Shown here: piece by piece, positions 27,669-36,512 of the stretch | Position numbering within the stretch: the first letter of the stretch is position 1 | How the letters are laid out: each line of letters begins with the position of its first letter | Assembly (NCBI RefSeq): GCF_024723825.1 | Contig: NZ_JANQBQ010000001.1 | Location: forward strand, 1,426,001-1,490,000 | DNA: 64,000 nt | Reading direction: 5' to 3' | Source of the DNA: Romboutsia lituseburensis | Lineage (GTDB): Bacteria; Bacillota; Clostridia; Peptostreptococcales; Peptostreptococcaceae | Translations under genes and position numbers: made by a program | Notes under the pieces: model-generated | The model's input: only the letters and a program-made list of their open reading frames with translations | What the model was told of the DNA's origin: nothing | The model's database searches: none

Positions 27669-27971
27669 ATGACTTTTAATGAATTTAATAATACTAATGA
27701 AGAGGAAATTTATTACTTCGAAGATGATTGTTGCAACTTAGGAGACAGCTTAAAGACATTTGCGCAATCTAACCCTTTATTGACAAAAGGTTTATTAGTA
27801 GGATCTACTTTAGCAGCTGCAACTATTATTAGCCCTACAGTAAGAAAAATTACTATTCCAACGTGTAAATTTTTAGCAAAACAACAATTTAAATTTTTAG
27901 CTGGTATCGGTGTATTATCTATAGCAACTTATATAACTAGCAATTCTCCTGATTTACACGATGCAAATTAA
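27669..27971 (+). CDS. Small unknown protein with hydrophobic centre
   Basis: 100 residues. Acidic N-terminus (NNTNEEEIYYFEDDCC) then hydrophobic segments (GLLVGSTLAAATIISP and FLAGIGVLSIATYI). No family recognised. The ATG at 27669 is chosen over an upstream GTG because AGGAGTG lies 7 bases before it. It is divergent from the Cys-rich coat-like gene, so a sporulation role is possible but unproven. Confidence 0.6.
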   Translation: MTFNEFNNTNEEEIYYFEDDCCNLGDSLKTFAQSNPLLTKGLLVGSTLAAATIISPTVRKITIPTCKFLAKQQFKFLAGIGVLSIATYITSNSPDLHDAN

Positions 27972-27991
27972 AAACCAAATGCAAAACAACA

Positions 27992-28031
27992 AAAACAGCA
28001 TTAGATACTATTAGTATCTAATGCTGTTTTA
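27992..28031. terminator. Bidirectional terminator
   Basis: AAAACAGCATTAGATACTA and its exact complement, loop of one or two bases. The stop codon of the lipoprotein gene overlaps the T run. Confidence 0.85.
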
Positions 28032-28583
28032 GTCTATTTGTATTAATTCATCGTTATAATATAATTGAACTTTCTCTATCCAATCTCCATTATAGCTATC
28101 TTGAATTACATTCTTAATTATAGTATTTATAGTGTATTCTTTAGTTGAATCGTTTAGATAGTCATCTTTCCAAGTCACTCTATTTTTTTGAGAATCTTTA
28201 TATTCTACTAAGTTGATTTTAGCTGTATTTTTACCAAAAACTGTTACATTCATAGGCAATCCATTAAAACATTCTTGTGAAATACCATTTATTATAACAT
28301 TTAATTTTTCTTCTAAAGAACTCTTCGAATCTACTTTTATATATTTAGTAGTAGTTACATCATTTACCATAACACTTATAGGCATTTCAATAAAATTATC
28401 TTTTCTTATTAATTCATTGCCTTTAACTGTATTTTCACTTATATTTAATGATTTTTCATCACTATTAACTATTATTGAAGATGGCTTCTCATCTATTATA
28501 TTAGAACTTTGTTTATCATTTGTGCACGATGTAGCTAATAAAGTAGTAGCAATTAAAAATAAAGTCATTGCTATTTTTTTCAT
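28029..28583 (-). CDS. Lipoprotein, GerMN-like domain
   Basis: 184 residues. Lipoprotein signal with lipobox LLATSC (Cys20). The C-terminal 120 residues (KLNVIINGISQECFNGLPMN, NTIIKNVIQDSYNGDWIEKVQLYYN) resemble the GerM/sporulation beta-alpha domain, which also occurs in other Firmicutes lipoproteins. Anchored outside the membrane. Role unknown; the GerMN match is by eye only. AAGAGGT precedes the ATG. Confidence 0.65.
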   Translation of the reverse strand: MKKIAMTLFLIATTLLATSCTNDKQSSNIIDEKPSSIIVNSDEKSLNISENTVKGNELIRKDNFIEMPISVMVNDVTTTKYIKVDSKSSLEEKLNVIINGISQECFNGLPMNVTVFGKNTAKINLVEYKDSQKNRVTWKDDYLNDSTKEYTINTIIKNVIQDSYNGDWIEKVQLYYNDELIQID

Positions 28584-28694
28584 AAGTATACCTCTTCTTT
28601 TTATTATTATTTAATATTATATCATAGTATACTATATATTTTCAGTTATTTCATGATTTTTCTACTTTATTTTTAAGTTTCTAATATTTTTTTA

Positions 28695-29732
28695 TTATCT
28701 TACACTTATAAAATTAGATTTAACTTGCATTTTATATTTTTTTTCATTATTTTTTAAATTTTCATTTAAATTAAAATTTAACTCTCTCGTATTTTGTAAT
28801 TTGCTTATCTCTTTATTATCAATTTTATTTCTTTCTATTAACTCGCTAAAATCTATATTTTCTATAGATTTTAGGTCTAAATTTATATTATATTTTTCTA
28901 TTGGTAAATCTAATTCTGTACTTGATTGTTTTGCATTAACAACTAAGTTTTTAGCTACAGGTATATCTACATTTATAGTAATGTCCCCATATTCATTATT
29001 TGTTTGAATTATATCCATATTTTCAGGTAAATACTCTTCTATATTATCAATGAATATATCCTGTTCATCTGAGTATATATTTACTGAATTTGCTATAATA
29101 TTTATATTCTTTATTCCTAATAATTCTGATACAGACATTTGTATATAATTTTTAGATGTAATATTTAAGTCATTCAAACTTTTCACTTTTTTAGGTAACG
29201 ATATATTACCTGTTATTGTTTTGAAATTTAATGTATCTAATAAAATATCCTCTTCCACCATCAATGTTCCATTTCCTGTTGTCGCATTTATATCAATATT
29301 TTTTGAAACATATATAGTAATTGTATTTGCGTTATATAAGTAAAGTTCTCCTACCATTAAATCAACAACATCATTTATATCCTTAAACTCAACATAATTA
29401 TTATTGTTTTTATTTTGAGTAATCAAAAGCTCGTTCTCACTGTTACTTATATCATATGACTCATTTTTACTCGAACCTTTTTTAGTGATTATGATTTCTT
29501 CTTTATCATGCTTTTTTATTTTTATATTAGCTCCATTAGTGTTTATATTTAATTTAGTAATATTTATTTCTTTATTAAATATTACAGTTTCTTTATTTAA
29601 TTCTTGCTCTATCTGTGATGCCATGTTTATAAAATAAGGAACAGATGCAATTCCAAAGCTGATAGATCCTATAATACCTATTACTATTAATACAATAGCA
29701 ACTATAGTGATTTTTTTATTCATATCTTTCAT
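28695..29732 (-). CDS. DUF4097-like membrane-anchored beta-repeat protein
   Basis: 345 residues: one N-terminal membrane helix (ITIVAIVLIVIGIIGSISFG), then an extracellular region of short beta strands (INATTGNGTLMVEEDILLD, LNITSKNYIQMSV) typical of DUF4097/putative adhesin repeats. The ATG at 29732 has GGAGG 6 bases upstream and overlaps the end of the DUF1700 gene by 17 bases, so the two are translated together. Third gene of a PadR-DUF1700-DUF4097 operon, thought to be a membrane-stress sensing system; role inferred. Confidence 0.8.
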   Translation of the reverse strand: MKDMNKKITIVAIVLIVIGIIGSISFGIASVPYFINMASQIEQELNKETVIFNKEINITKLNINTNGANIKIKKHDKEEIIITKKGSSKNESYDISNSENELLITQNKNNNNYVEFKDINDVVDLMVGELYLYNANTITIYVSKNIDINATTGNGTLMVEEDILLDTLNFKTITGNISLPKKVKSLNDLNITSKNYIQMSVSELLGIKNINIIANSVNIYSDEQDIFIDNIEEYLPENMDIIQTNNEYGDITINVDIPVAKNLVVNAKQSSTELDLPIEKYNINLDLKSIENIDFSELIERNKIDNKEISKLQNTRELNFNLNENLKNNEKKYKMQVKSNFISVR

Positions 29733-30489
29733 CACCTTCCTCCTTAACATTATCTTTATCTAAATTTTTATAGTAATCCTCTTCTAACTCTTTTTTATCA
29801 TACTCTTCCTTTTTTTTACTAGCATTTATATATATATTTCTTGTCTTTATCCAGTGTCTATATTTTTTTGTTATTTTAATACATAAAGACACTAAAAATA
29901 TATATATTTGCCATGCAAGAATTTGACCACCTATAAATGCCATTGACATAAATGTATAAAGTAAAATAGTTTCAGTAGTTCCTTTTACTAAGTTTATAGC
30001 TAACGGTATAGTTGCAATATAAATTATTAAAAATCCAACGAGTCCTATGCCTATACCTGCTAAGGTTATTACTATAGCTATTGATGGTATAATTAAAATA
30101 ATTGATAGTATAGTTAAAATAACTTGTATCCACTTTCTATTTTTTTCATGATTTTTATTATTTATATTAGGTGTTAATTTCTCACTAATATAGTCCTTTG
30201 TATGTTTGTACGTCTCTCTCGTTCTTAATTTTAATAGGTTAAACTTATCATTTAATCTATCACTAGAATTAGATTGACGTTTATCATCTTTTTTAATCTG
30301 TGATATTAATTCATTTGCTATAGCTTTAGGAGATCCTAGTGCTTCTATTATTTCCATATCATTTTTGCCTTCTATTAATCCATCTACAAAGTATTCTTCA
30401 TAATCTCTTAATATGTCATTTATCTCATCTTCCGAAAAGTCTTTTTTAAGATAGTCTTTTAAAATCTCTAAGAATTCTATTTTATTCAA
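29716..30489 (-). CDS. DUF1700 (HAAS-domain) membrane protein
   Basis: 257 residues. The N-terminal half has the HAAS pattern (FLEILKDYLKKDFSEDEIND, YEEYFVDGLIEGKNDMEIIE, LGSPKAIANELI), the C-terminal half has about three to four membrane helices and a charged tail. HAAS domains pair with PadR regulators and pass a membrane signal to them. TTG start at 30489 with AGGAGGT 7 bases upstream; it overlaps the PadR stop by 8 bases. Confidence 0.85.
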   Translation of the reverse strand: MNKIEFLEILKDYLKKDFSEDEINDILRDYEEYFVDGLIEGKNDMEIIEALGSPKAIANELISQIKKDDKRQSNSSDRLNDKFNLLKLRTRETYKHTKDYISEKLTPNINNKNHEKNRKWIQVILTILSIILIIPSIAIVITLAGIGIGLVGFLIIYIATIPLAINLVKGTTETILLYTFMSMAFIGGQILAWQIYIFLVSLCIKITKKYRHWIKTRNIYINASKKKEEYDKKELEEDYYKNLDKDNVKEEGDERYE

Positions 30490-30814
30490 AATTATTACCT
30501 CCTTCTTCATTATCAATTAATATATTTACTGCTTTTACAAACTCTTTCCACTCTATCATTAATTTTTTTAAATTTTCTTTTCCTAATTCAGTCAATTTAT
30601 AATACTTTCTTGCTGGACCTTCACTAGATTCTAAAATGTATGTTTCAAAATACTCTTCTTTTGTTAATCTTCTAAGTATTGGGTAAATTGTACCTTCATT
30701 AACATCTATAACTTTAGATATATTTTGAACTATTTCATATCCATACATATCTTTTTTAGATATAAGCGCCAGTACACAAATTTCTAAAACACCTTTTCTA
30801 AATTGAGTATTCAC
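30482..30814 (-). CDS. PadR-family transcriptional regulator
   Basis: 110 residues. Winged helix with the PadR hallmark KDMYGYEIVQ, VNEGTIYPILRRL and GPARKYYKLTELGKENL, plus a C-terminal dimer helix. GTG start with AGGAGG 6 bases upstream. First gene of the operon with DUF1700 and DUF4097. Two copies of a palindromic site lie just upstream, so it probably represses itself and the operon until a membrane signal or ligand releases it. Confidence 0.9.
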   Translation of the reverse strand: MNTQFRKGVLEICVLALISKKDMYGYEIVQNISKVIDVNEGTIYPILRRLTKEEYFETYILESSEGPARKYYKLTELGKENLKKLMIEWKEFVKAVNILIDNEEGGNNFE

Positions 30815-30836
30815 ATTACTCCTCCTTTCTTTTCAA

Positions 30837-30865
30837 CATAGTACTTTGTTTTGCACAGTACTATG
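30837..30865 (-). promoter_or_regulatory. PadR operator 1
   Basis: CATAGTAC, 13 bases, GTACTATG: perfect 8-base arms, 22 bases upstream of the PadR start. The middle (TTTGTTTTGCACA on the plus strand) is shared with operator 2. Confidence 0.65.
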
Positions 30866-30893
30866 TTATATATTCTTATACAGAAATCTTAAC

Positions 30894-30919
30894 ACAGTAC
30901 TTTGTTTCGCACAATAGTA
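30894..30919 (-). promoter_or_regulatory. PadR operator 2
   Basis: Second copy: AGTACTTTGTTTCGCACA followed by ATAGTA on the plus strand, nearly identical to operator 1 and centred about 56 bases from it, in the same direction. Confidence 0.6.
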
Positions 30920-30977
30920 TTTTTTATTTTTGTTTATAATATTTATTATTTGTATATCTTACACTTTAAAATAAATA

Positions 30978-31015
30978 TAAAGCACCTTAATTTTTTTATA
31001 ATTTAAGGTGCTTTA
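30978..31015 (-). terminator. Terminator of the M42 peptidase gene
   Basis: TAAAGCACCTTAA / TTAAGGTGCTTTA stem directly after the stop codon. Confidence 0.7.
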
Positions 31016-31021
31016 TAAAAT

Positions 31022-32053
31022 TTAAGAAATATACGCTATTATAAGATTTATAGTTTCTATAATAGATTTCATGTGAGTTCTTTCATATCCATGTGAAGAA
31101 AACACACCAGGACCTATAAGAGCAAACCTTGCATCCATACCCGATTTTAATGCTGCAGTAGCATCAGATCCGTAGTTTGGATATATATCTAATTTATAAT
31201 TAATTGATTTAGACTTACAAGCATTAATAAGTTTATTTACCAAGTCATAATCATAAGGTCCATTAGAGTCTTTAGTGCATATACATACATCATATTCTGT
31301 AGAATTTTGACCTTCTCCTGGGCATCCCATATCTACGGCAATAAATTCTGTTGTTTTTGAAGGTATAAAAGCAGAAGATCCATGACCAACTTCTTCATAA
31401 TTACTAAATAAGAAATTTATAGTATTTTTAGGCTTTATATTATTTAATTTTATGTATTTAATTGCATATAATATAGCGGCTACAGATGCTTTATCATCTA
31501 AATATCTTGATTTTATGAAGTCAGATTTAGTTATTTTTGTTCTAGTATCAAAAGATATTATATCTCCTACATCTATACCTAATTTTAAGACATCTTCCTT
31601 TGATAAAATTTCTTCATCAATTATAACTTCATAATTTTTACAATCTCTTGGTAACTCTCTAGCATCATTTCCATGTATATGAATTGAAGGTCTTATTGTT
31701 TGAAGTGTTCCATCATAGCATTTTTCATCTCTAGTATGGATTATACAATTTTCACCTTCTATGGTATTCATCATATATCCTCCAATTTGAGTTACTGCTA
31801 GCCTTCCATTTGGTTTAATTTCTTTTACCATAGCACCTAATGTGTCTATATGAGCAGAAAAGGTTATTTCTTCATTTTTATTTATACCATCTATAGTAGC
31901 TACAATTATTCCTTTATTAGATATTTTATAATCTACTTTAAGATCTTCAAGTTCATTTTTTATATACTTGCTAATATTTCCTGTATATCCCGTAGGACTT
32001 GGAATATTTAGCAATTCATCTAAATACTTTTTTATTAAATTTCTATTATGCAT
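31022..32053 (-). CDS. M42 family aminopeptidase
   Basis: 343 residues. Dinuclear metal site of the M42 (PepA/FrvX) family: His in FSAHIDTLG, Asp in SRYLDDKAS, Glu pair in NYEEVGHG, Asp in AVDMGCPG, His in SHGYERTHMK. These cytoplasmic enzymes release N-terminal residues from short peptides. It follows the YjiH-like transporter by 40 bases on the same strand, so uptake and cleavage of a peptide is a possible joint role. AAGGAGAG precedes the ATG. Confidence 0.9.
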   Translation of the reverse strand: MHNRNLIKKYLDELLNIPSPTGYTGNISKYIKNELEDLKVDYKISNKGIIVATIDGINKNEEITFSAHIDTLGAMVKEIKPNGRLAVTQIGGYMMNTIEGENCIIHTRDEKCYDGTLQTIRPSIHIHGNDARELPRDCKNYEVIIDEEILSKEDVLKLGIDVGDIISFDTRTKITKSDFIKSRYLDDKASVAAILYAIKYIKLNNIKPKNTINFLFSNYEEVGHGSSAFIPSKTTEFIAVDMGCPGEGQNSTEYDVCICTKDSNGPYDYDLVNKLINACKSKSINYKLDIYPNYGSDATAALKSGMDARFALIGPGVFSSHGYERTHMKSIIETINLIIAYIS

Positions 32054-32093
32054 TTTAATCTCTCCTTTTTTATTCTTTATTAATCACATATAC

Positions 32094-33419
32094 TTACATT
32101 ATGTATCCTCTATAAAAATAGTACATTAATGAATAAATAAGTATTATCAAAACTATTCTTTGTATATAGGATATTAAAAATTCTTTTTTGCTTATTTTTA
32201 TATTTGTATTATTTATATAGATATAATTACTGCTTAGACAAGTACAATTTAGTACTGCTATTATAGCCATTAAAAGTCTCGTTGAGTATTGTATATGTAA
32301 GTTAATATCGTCTATTGCTATGATATTATTATAAAATACATTTACAATAAAAATACTCAAATCTGGTTTATTTTGTATTTTTAGTAGTTCTAGAATTGGA
32401 TTAAATATGATTTGTACTATTTCTGATATTAAATTACTATTTATTATAATTTGACCTAAATACAATATTAATACTAAATTTGGTATTAATTTCATAAGTA
32501 TAAATATTGATTCCTCTAAATTATTTAACATTGATTTGAATATATTTGTTTTAGACCTATTTTTCAAATATTTTTTAATTGCTTTTTCTAATTTATCATT
32601 TTTGTGTATTGTCTCTTTATAATTTGTCTTTGTGAAATATGACTTTTTCTTTCTTTTAATTGGATATATTCTGCTCATTAAAATATTTAATATTAATAAT
32701 AATAATATAACTATAATAGATAATTCTTTACTCTTTATATCCAACTCTTTTGAAACATACAAAATCATAGGAATTGAAAGTATAGAGAAATTTAATACAA
32801 TATTACATGCCTCATTTAATCTTATCTTTCCTTCATTGTAAAGTTTACTGGTCATAAACATTCCACAAAAACAATCTGTTGAAATATACAATAAAATATT
32901 TATTATTGTTTTTCCACTTAGATTAAAGTTTTTTTTCATAAATACATGGCAATATGACTCTACAACATCTAACAATCCATAGTCGAGTAAAAAGGTTATA
33001 AATATTGCACTTATTGGAAATACCGTAGATATATTCATAACTAACTCATAAATTAACAAAGATACATTATCATCTAAAAATATAATTTCATTTTTTCCAC
33101 AAAATATACTTAGAATTATTATTAAACTAAATAAGCGTATATAGTTTAATATTTCATTAGTTCCATTTTTTTTACTTATAAATATTGACTTTATACACGA
33201 TAAACTCACATAAAAAATTATGCATATTTCTAAAAAACTATTTGCTTGCGTTTGTAATTTATATGAAATATGATATATTATAGTCCAATAATGACCATTT
33301 ATTTTAATAGGAATAAAAAATACAGCTATACCTATTATAGAATATATTATAAGTTTTAGAATATTTGCAAATTCAATTAATACCTTTCCATCATCACAGT
33401 TTTTATTTACACTTTCCAT
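32094..33419 (-). CDS. Divergent YjiH-like membrane protein
   Basis: 441 residues, about ten membrane helices. Parts align with the T-box-controlled YjiH protein of this window: FLLDYGLLDVVESY with VVDFGLMDLFGTMI, KIRLNEACNIVLNFSILSIP with YTAKEAAIISVCFSLVSLP, and MSRIYPIK with MPRIFPLK. The SSWLGDGTLG loop of YjiH is replaced by ISTDCFCGMF, so the substrate may differ. It is probably co-transcribed with the M42 aminopeptidase. Substrate unknown. Confidence 0.6.
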   Translation of the reverse strand: MESVNKNCDDGKVLIEFANILKLIIYSIIGIAVFFIPIKINGHYWTIIYHISYKLQTQANSFLEICIIFYVSLSCIKSIFISKKNGTNEILNYIRLFSLIIILSIFCGKNEIIFLDDNVSLLIYELVMNISTVFPISAIFITFLLDYGLLDVVESYCHVFMKKNFNLSGKTIINILLYISTDCFCGMFMTSKLYNEGKIRLNEACNIVLNFSILSIPMILYVSKELDIKSKELSIIVILLLLILNILMSRIYPIKRKKKSYFTKTNYKETIHKNDKLEKAIKKYLKNRSKTNIFKSMLNNLEESIFILMKLIPNLVLILYLGQIIINSNLISEIVQIIFNPILELLKIQNKPDLSIFIVNVFYNNIIAIDDINLHIQYSTRLLMAIIAVLNCTCLSSNYIYINNTNIKISKKEFLISYIQRIVLIILIYSLMYYFYRGYIM

Positions 33420-33561
33420 ACCTCCACCTCATATAATATTTTCACCTTTATATCAGTTATTTCCTTCTTATATCACTTAACTTTTATTGTTGTTGATTAA
33501 ATTTTGTTATAACTGTATAATACTATAATTATAAAGTTAATTTAATAGAGGTGAATAATTA

Positions 33562-34686
33562 ATGGATACAGATAAACCCAAGACGATTTTAATACTTACA
33601 GCTCAATTTGGTGCTGGACATATAAGCGCTGCAAATGCTATTAAGGATTATCTTCTAGATAAGGATTCTAGTTTAAATGTTATAATTCAAAATTTCATAA
33701 GTGCTAGTCTTCCTAGATTAAATAAGCCTATGATTAAGTTGTATGAAAATAATACTAAATACACACCTGGTTTATATAATTATTATTACTATTTAAAAAA
33801 ATCATTTGATTCTAAACACGACATAGCACATAAACTATATACACCTAAACTAGCAGAGTATATTTTAGAAACTAAACCTAGTTTGATTGTATCTACATTC
33901 CCATTAGCTGCAGCTTGTGTATATAATTTCAAGGTTAAATATCCCGATATTAATATACCTACACTAACTGTAATTACAGACGTTGTAGATAGCCTTGAAT
34001 GGATATATCCACAAACAGATATGTATTTTGTTCCATCTTGTGAAATAAAAAATAGATTTGTTCAAAAAGGTATTTCTCCTAACTGTATAAAAGCAACAGG
34101 AGTACCTATAAATAAAAAGTTCTATACAGATAAAAAGTTAAATGCGCCTGATAAATATAATATATTAATGCTTGGTGGAGGAAGAGGCTTATTTGATGTT
34201 GATGAAGATTTTATGTACTGGATTGATGAATATTTAAATTCATATAAAGACACAGTAAACGTTACAATAGTTACTGGTAAAAATAAAAAATTATATAATT
34301 ATCTTACAGAAAAAAAACCTTTATCCAATATAAAAGTTTTAGGCTATGTCAACGATATGCATAACTTAGTTAAAGAATATGACCTTATGATAACTAAACC
34401 TGGAGGTGCAACATTATTTGAAGCAATTCACTCATTAACTCCAGTTATTGTAAAAGTTCCTAAGGTAGGTCAAGAAATAGAAAATGCCAAATTCATAATA
34501 GATAAGGGTATAGGATTTATATACACAGATGAGAATGATTTAAAAAATGTATTTTTAAAAATCTCTTCTGGAGATTTTAATTCTATTTTAACCTTCATGA
34601 AAGAAAATATGATTAATTTCAAAAACGCTATTGAATATGATAAAGCTTCAGATTATATACTAAAACTGATAAATAGCAAGAGCTAA
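33562..34686 (+). CDS. MGDG-synthase/UgtP-like glycolipid glycosyltransferase
   Basis: 374 residues, GT28-type two-domain fold. The N-terminal motif ILTAQFGAGHISAANAI matches the MGDG-synthase domain, then PTLTVITDVVDSLEWIYPQ, and in the C-terminal half LMLGGGRG, GYVNDMHNLVKEYDLMITKP followed by GGATLFEA (sugar-nucleotide binding). It probably adds glucose or galactose to diacylglycerol for membrane lipids or teichoic acid anchors. AGAGGTG precedes the ATG. Confidence 0.85.
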   Translation: MDTDKPKTILILTAQFGAGHISAANAIKDYLLDKDSSLNVIIQNFISASLPRLNKPMIKLYENNTKYTPGLYNYYYYLKKSFDSKHDIAHKLYTPKLAEYILETKPSLIVSTFPLAAACVYNFKVKYPDINIPTLTVITDVVDSLEWIYPQTDMYFVPSCEIKNRFVQKGISPNCIKATGVPINKKFYTDKKLNAPDKYNILMLGGGRGLFDVDEDFMYWIDEYLNSYKDTVNVTIVTGKNKKLYNYLTEKKPLSNIKVLGYVNDMHNLVKEYDLMITKPGGATLFEAIHSLTPVIVKVPKVGQEIENAKFIIDKGIGFIYTDENDLKNVFLKISSGDFNSILTFMKENMINFKNAIEYDKASDYILKLINSKS

Positions 34687-34712
34687 CTCTTGCTATTTAT
34701 TAGTTTTTTTAT
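34671..34712. terminator. Bidirectional terminator
   Basis: AAATAGCAAGAG / CTCTTGCTATTT with the stop codon of the glycosyltransferase in the CTAA loop; T runs on the plus strand. Confidence 0.8.
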
Positions 34713-35400
34713 ATTTATTTAAATAAATTATTTTATCGTCACTACTCGTTTTAATTTGCTTTATCGTTATTATACTAGATTTATTATTTTTTTTCTTTCT
34801 TTTTAAATCTGAATCTATATTCATGATTCTAGAAGCCATATAAACTTCAGCAATTATAAAAAGTAAAGTTGCTAAAAATTCCAAATCTAATGTTGTTTTA
34901 TATCCATTAATACCATAATTAGCTATAGAGTAAACTTTTATAAATGCAACTGACATAAAATGTATTATTATAATTTGTAATGTTTTTTCCAACTCTTGGG
35001 CTACCGTACTTTTCTTAAGCTTATTCCATATATATACTTTAGTTTTTCCCTTAGCTCTTAATATATCATTATATAGTTGACTAACCATATTAATATTTAA
35101 AAATCTAAGTCCAATTAACGTTATAGACGCTATTAAATAAAAATATGTGTCATATATATATTTATCAAATGCAATATATATATCTTGCTTTAACAAATAT
35201 AATCCTATATATACAAATGAAAAAACTAATCCAGTTACATTTATTCGGTATTCTCTTTTTTTAGTCACAAAGCTATAAAAAAACATAGCAAATAATAACG
35301 CTACTATTATATAATCATATTTTTGATTATTTACTATATTACATACAATTACTGGAGAAACAACGTATACAAATATGTCTGCAATAACTTTATTTCTCAT
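34693..35400 (-). CDS. Integral membrane protein of unknown function
   Basis: 235 residues with about six membrane helices and a basic C-terminal tail (RKKKNNKSS). No family recognised. GGGAGG precedes the ATG. Convergent with the glycosyltransferase. Confidence 0.6.
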   Translation of the reverse strand: MRNKVIADIFVYVVSPVIVCNIVNNQKYDYIIVALLFAMFFYSFVTKKREYRINVTGLVFSFVYIGLYLLKQDIYIAFDKYIYDTYFYLIASITLIGLRFLNINMVSQLYNDILRAKGKTKVYIWNKLKKSTVAQELEKTLQIIIIHFMSVAFIKVYSIANYGINGYKTTLDLEFLATLLFIIAEVYMASRIMNIDSDLKRKKKNNKSSIITIKQIKTSSDDKIIYLNKYKKTNK

Positions 35401-35497
35401 AAAAACCTCCCTTTTAAATTTTCTAAATATTCAAACATTATAATTTATAAATTCTCTATTGTTTATATTAATCCTTTTTTATAATTAATTTTATGCT

Positions 35498-35527
35498 AAA
35501 AAGAAGGGTATATGACCCTTCTTTTTT
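35498..35527 (-). terminator. Terminator of the M23 peptidase gene
   Basis: AAAAAGAAGGGT / ACCCTTCTTTTTT stem. Confidence 0.75.
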
Positions 35528-35553
35528 AATAAGAATGTAAATTTTTTCAATAT

Positions 35554-36381
35554 TCATATTTGTCTTTCTACTGCATTTATTGGATTAATATTTTCATCAT
35601 CTACTATTGTTTCAAAGTGTAAGTGATTTCCAGTTGAATTCCCTGTTGTACCAACCTTAGCTATTACTTGACCTTGTTTTACTATGTCACCTTCTTTAAC
35701 TAAATTGGATGTGTTATGTGCATAAACACTTTTTTTTCCATCAAAATGTTTTATTTTAACTACATTCCCATATCCATTTTGTATACCTGAAAAAATTACA
35801 ACTCCATCATCAGTTGCTATTATATCTGTGTTTTGTGGAGCTGGTATATCAATACCTCTATGAAAATTTTTTTCTCCTGTTATTGGATGTATTCTTTCTC
35901 CAAAAGGAGAACTTATATCAGTATGGGATGGAACTGGCCATATACCTGATATAAAATCCAAATTATTTTCAGTTAAATATAATTTTTTATTTTCTTCGAT
36001 TGTTTTTTCCAAACGAGCTTCTTCAATTATACTGTCTTCAAGTTGTTTCTCTAAACTAGATTTTTCTTGTTCTATAAACTCAATTTCATTTTCAATCTTT
36101 TCCTCATTTTCTAAAATTGCTTGATCTACAAAACTTATGCTTACAACTTCTGTATCTCCTGAATTCAGTGATTGATCCTCTTCTTCTATATACTTCCTTT
36201 TTTCATTAATTTGATTTTCAAGATTACTAATTTTATTTTTTAAACTTTTTTGATATTCTTTATGTTGAATTAGCGAATCTACATCTGTATTTTCCATATA
36301 AGCATATGTCTTTTCTTCATTAATAATAAAACTTAGTGATAATATCATAAATGCTATCACTATTTTTATACTATGTTTCAT
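35554..36381 (-). CDS. Exported M23 peptidase with coiled coil (EnvC-like)
   Basis: 275 residues. Signal sequence (IKIVIAFMILSLSFII), coiled coil from about residue 40 to 135, then an M23 domain with SSPFGERIHPITGEKNFHRG, GIDIPAP, GYGNVVKIKHFDG, VYAHNTS and GNHLHFE. The zinc ligands His and Asp (HRGID) and HLHFE are present, so it may be an active endopeptidase rather than only an amidase activator. Acts in the wall. AAAGGAGTG precedes the ATG. Confidence 0.9.
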   Translation of the reverse strand: MKHSIKIVIAFMILSLSFIINEEKTYAYMENTDVDSLIQHKEYQKSLKNKISNLENQINEKRKYIEEEDQSLNSGDTEVVSISFVDQAILENEEKIENEIEFIEQEKSSLEKQLEDSIIEEARLEKTIEENKKLYLTENNLDFISGIWPVPSHTDISSPFGERIHPITGEKNFHRGIDIPAPQNTDIIATDDGVVIFSGIQNGYGNVVKIKHFDGKKSVYAHNTSNLVKEGDIVKQGQVIAKVGTTGNSTGNHLHFETIVDDENINPINAVERQI

Positions 36382-36474
36382 GTTTTTATCACTCCTTTTG
36401 TCACCATCTATTAATATTGACTTATTTTGTATAATTTATTACTATATTTGATTTTTTTATACCTATCAACACAA

Positions 36475-36504
36475 AAAGAATCCTAATGGATTTAGGATTC
36501 TTTT
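36475..36504 (-). terminator. Terminator of the mgl operon
   Basis: AAAAGAATCCTAA / TTAGGATTCTTTT stem just after the mglC stop codon. Confidence 0.75.
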
Positions 36505-36512
36505 AATATATA

